In this document: one piece after another, positions 62,802-64,000 of the stretch
Position numbering within the stretch: the stretch's first letter is position 1
Layout: each line of letters opens with the position of its first letter
Assembly: GCF_001698125.1 (NCBI RefSeq)
Contig: NZ_CP013854.1
Span: 1,612,001 to 1,676,000 of the forward strand
Source: Pseudonocardia sp. HH130630-07
GTDB lineage: Bacteria; Actinomycetota; Actinomycetes; Mycobacteriales; Pseudonocardiaceae
Direction of reading: 5' to 3'
Length of the DNA stretch: 64,000 bases
Notes under the pieces: model-generated
The model's database searches: none
What the model was told of the DNA's origin: nothing
The model's input: the letters and a program-made list of their open reading frames with translations, nothing else
Position numbers and translations under genes: made by a program

Positions 62802-63724
62802 GAGAGTGTTTGAGAAGATCATGTTGAGGGTGTGACTACGTACTTCTGCTGGCGTCGGGCGGGTTCGCCACGGGCGATGCGGCGGGTGATGGTGTTGATC
62901 GCCGCCCAGCGGATCATGGCCTCGGACACTGCGGGGTGGCGTTCGTAGTCGCGGGCCAGGCGGCGGTGTGCGGTGACCCAGGCCAGGGTCCGCTCGACCA
63001 CCCACCGCCGCGGGAGGACGGCGAATCCGCGCTGCTCAGGCGGTTTGCGCACGATCTCGACGCTGGTGTGCAGGATCGTGGTCGCCCAGTCCAGCAGGCG
63101 CCCGGCGAACCCGGCGTCGGCGTAGACGAACCGCACCCTCGTGCGCAGGTAGAGGTCGAGCAGGATCGACTTGGCGCCATCGCGGTCCTGCACCGACGCC
63201 GAGCACACCATCGTGGTCAGCAGCAGGCCGAGGGTGTCGGTCACGATGAACCGCTTCCGACCGTTGATCTTCTTCCCGGCGTCATAGCCGCGGGTGTCCC
63301 GCCCGACCGTGTCAGCGCCCCTCACCGACTGCGAGTCGATGATCCCCGCGCTGGGTTCGGGGTCGCGGCCCTCATCAGCGCGTAGCTGACGGCGCACGAT
63401 CGGGAGGATCTGCTCGGTGACCCTCTGCTGCTCCCACCGGTTGAAGTACCAGTACACCGTCTGCCACGGCGGGAAATCCACTGGTAGAGCCCGCCACGCG
63501 CACCCGGCGCGCACGACGTAGAGGATCGCATCCACCACATCACGGCGCGCGTGCTTCTCCGGCCGGCCTCCCGCCCCCGCCGCTGGCAGCAGCGGCTCGA
63601 TCAACGCCCACTGCTCATCGCTGGTGTCCGAGGGGTACCGCCGCCTACGCCGAGCCACTCCTCCACGATGGACCACACCCGGACGCATCCAGCGCAGACA
63701 CGCCGACCCTTCTCAAACACGCTC
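62802..63724 (-). mobile_element. IS5-family (IS427-like) insertion sequence
   Basis: The 923-bp element has 16-bp terminal inverted repeats (GAGAGTGTTTGAGAAG on the left; GAGCGTGTTTGAGAAG on the right strand) with one mismatch. TCA is duplicated at 62799-62801 and 63725-63727, a TNA-type target duplication. One intact transposase is present. The insertion is 22 bp after the GH16 fusion gene. Confidence 0.85.
62819..63688 (-). CDS. IS5-family transposase
   Basis: The 289-residue protein has an N-terminal DUF4096-like region (YPSDTSDEQWALIEPLLP) and a DDE domain: Asp in GIIDSQSVRGAD, Asp in FVYADAGFAGR and Glu in WVVERTLAWVTAHRRLARDYER (core WVVERTLAW). It is full length with one reading frame. 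The ATG at 63688 is used. It acts on the flanking 16-bp terminal repeats. Confidence 0.9.
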   Translation of the reverse strand: MRPGVVHRGGVARRRRRYPSDTSDEQWALIEPLLPAAGAGGRPEKHARRDVVDAILYVVRAGCAWRALPVDFPPWQTVYWYFNRWEQQRVTEQILPIVRRQLRADEGRDPEPSAGIIDSQSVRGADTVGRDTRGYDAGKKINGRKRFIVTDTLGLLLTTMVCSASVQDRDGAKSILLDLYLRTRVRFVYADAGFAGRLLDWATTILHTSVEIVRKPPEQRGFAVLPRRWVVERTLAWVTAHRRLARDYERHPAVSEAMIRWAAINTITRRIARGEPARRQQKYVVTPST

Positions 63725-63791
63725 TCAGCGCACCCACAGCAGCCCCTTCCTAGCGTGCCCTCCAGGCAATCGCGGGACGAGGAGGACGGGC

Positions 63792-64000
63792 GTGCAGCAG
63801 GAGGATCCGGAGCCGGGGCGGGACGACGTTCCCGACGACCCGGAGGCTCCGGCCCGCCGCCGCTGGCCGACCGTCCTCGGTGCGATCGCCGCGGTCGGCG
63901 CGCTCGCCGGCATCGTCGCCGTCGCGGCGAACGTGGACCTGCTCGGCACGTCGCAGCCCCCGCCCGCGCCGCGGTCGGCACCGCCACCCGGCGGCATGCA
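63792..64000 (+). CDS. Partial membrane-anchored protein, cut by the window end
   Basis: The visible 69 residues start at GTG 63792, behind GAGGAGGACGGGC. An acidic, disordered N-terminus (about 24 residues) precedes a basic RRR and one hydrophobic helix (WPTVLGAIAAVGALAGIVAVAA), then a Pro-rich stretch. It is open at the 3' end. The single-anchor layout fits either an envelope-locus component or an unrelated membrane protein, and the IS5 insertion separates it from the genes upstream. Confidence 0.6.
   Translation, partial: MQQEDPEPGRDDVPDDPEAPARRRWPTVLGAIAAVGALAGIVAVAANVDLLGTSQPPPAPRSAPPPGGM

Overview
The window is very GC-rich DNA with dense, often overlapping genes and many GTG starts. 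It encodes mycothiol-dependent formaldehyde detoxification (S-(hydroxymethyl)mycothiol dehydrogenase), the actinobacterial septation regulator SepH and a propane-monooxygenase-type diiron oxygenase with its own GroEL. This points to a chromosomal segment of an actinobacterium of the Pseudonocardiaceae or a close relative such as Pseudonocardia. That assignment is an inference from gene content, not a sequence match. No rRNA, tRNA or CRISPR array was seen.

Layout. Positions 1-14.8 kb hold a family 2 glycosyltransferase, a secreted family 16 glycoside hydrolase, a THUMP-like methyltransferase, a polyol-type dehydrogenase with a P-loop kinase, and three regulator-linked modules: a GntR/YtrA-type ABC exporter, an ArsR-SRPBCC pair and a TetR-controlled membrane protein. 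A further ABC exporter and a DedA protein follow. Positions 14.9-22.6 kb are lipid and acyl-CoA metabolism: a fadB-like multifunctional enzyme with thiolase and a divergent MerR regulator, a TetR regulator with a thioesterase, and fumarylacetoacetase. Positions 22.7-27.6 kb carry the formaldehyde detoxification pair (mycothiol dehydrogenase plus metallo-hydrolase) and an iron-siderophore binding lipoprotein with an MFS transporter.

Positions 27.7-37.4 kb are the functional centre. A minus-strand operon prmA-prmB-prmC-prmD-groEL-amidohydrolase encodes a soluble diiron monooxygenase (hydroxylase alpha and beta subunits, reductase, coupling protein) with a dedicated chaperonin. A divergent AcoR/MimR-type activator sits upstream, and a perfect palindrome lies between the two transcription units. 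The nearby zinc alcohol dehydrogenase, thiolase and formaldehyde modules could help process oxidation products, but this is inference.

Positions 37.4-56.9 kb are mostly housekeeping: small membrane proteins, a two-domain GGCT-like protein, an MHS transporter, a NatAB-like ABC exporter, photolyase, citrate synthase, pdxH, serC, sepH, a HAD hydrolase, a TrmH methyltransferase and a glutamate-cysteine ligase family enzyme. An IS630 element with a TA duplication has landed just upstream of citrate synthase.

Positions 57.0-64.0 kb look like the edge of a conjugation or type IV secretion-like cell-envelope locus: a 17-codon leader ORF coupled to a protein with an NTF2/TcpC-like tail, a degenerate P-loop protein, a secreted lytic transglycosylase with a second peptidase-like domain, a membrane-anchored NTF2-like protein, and an unusual Ser-Asp-repeat GH16 fusion without a signal peptide. 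A 923-bp IS5-family element follows, then a truncated membrane protein at the window end.
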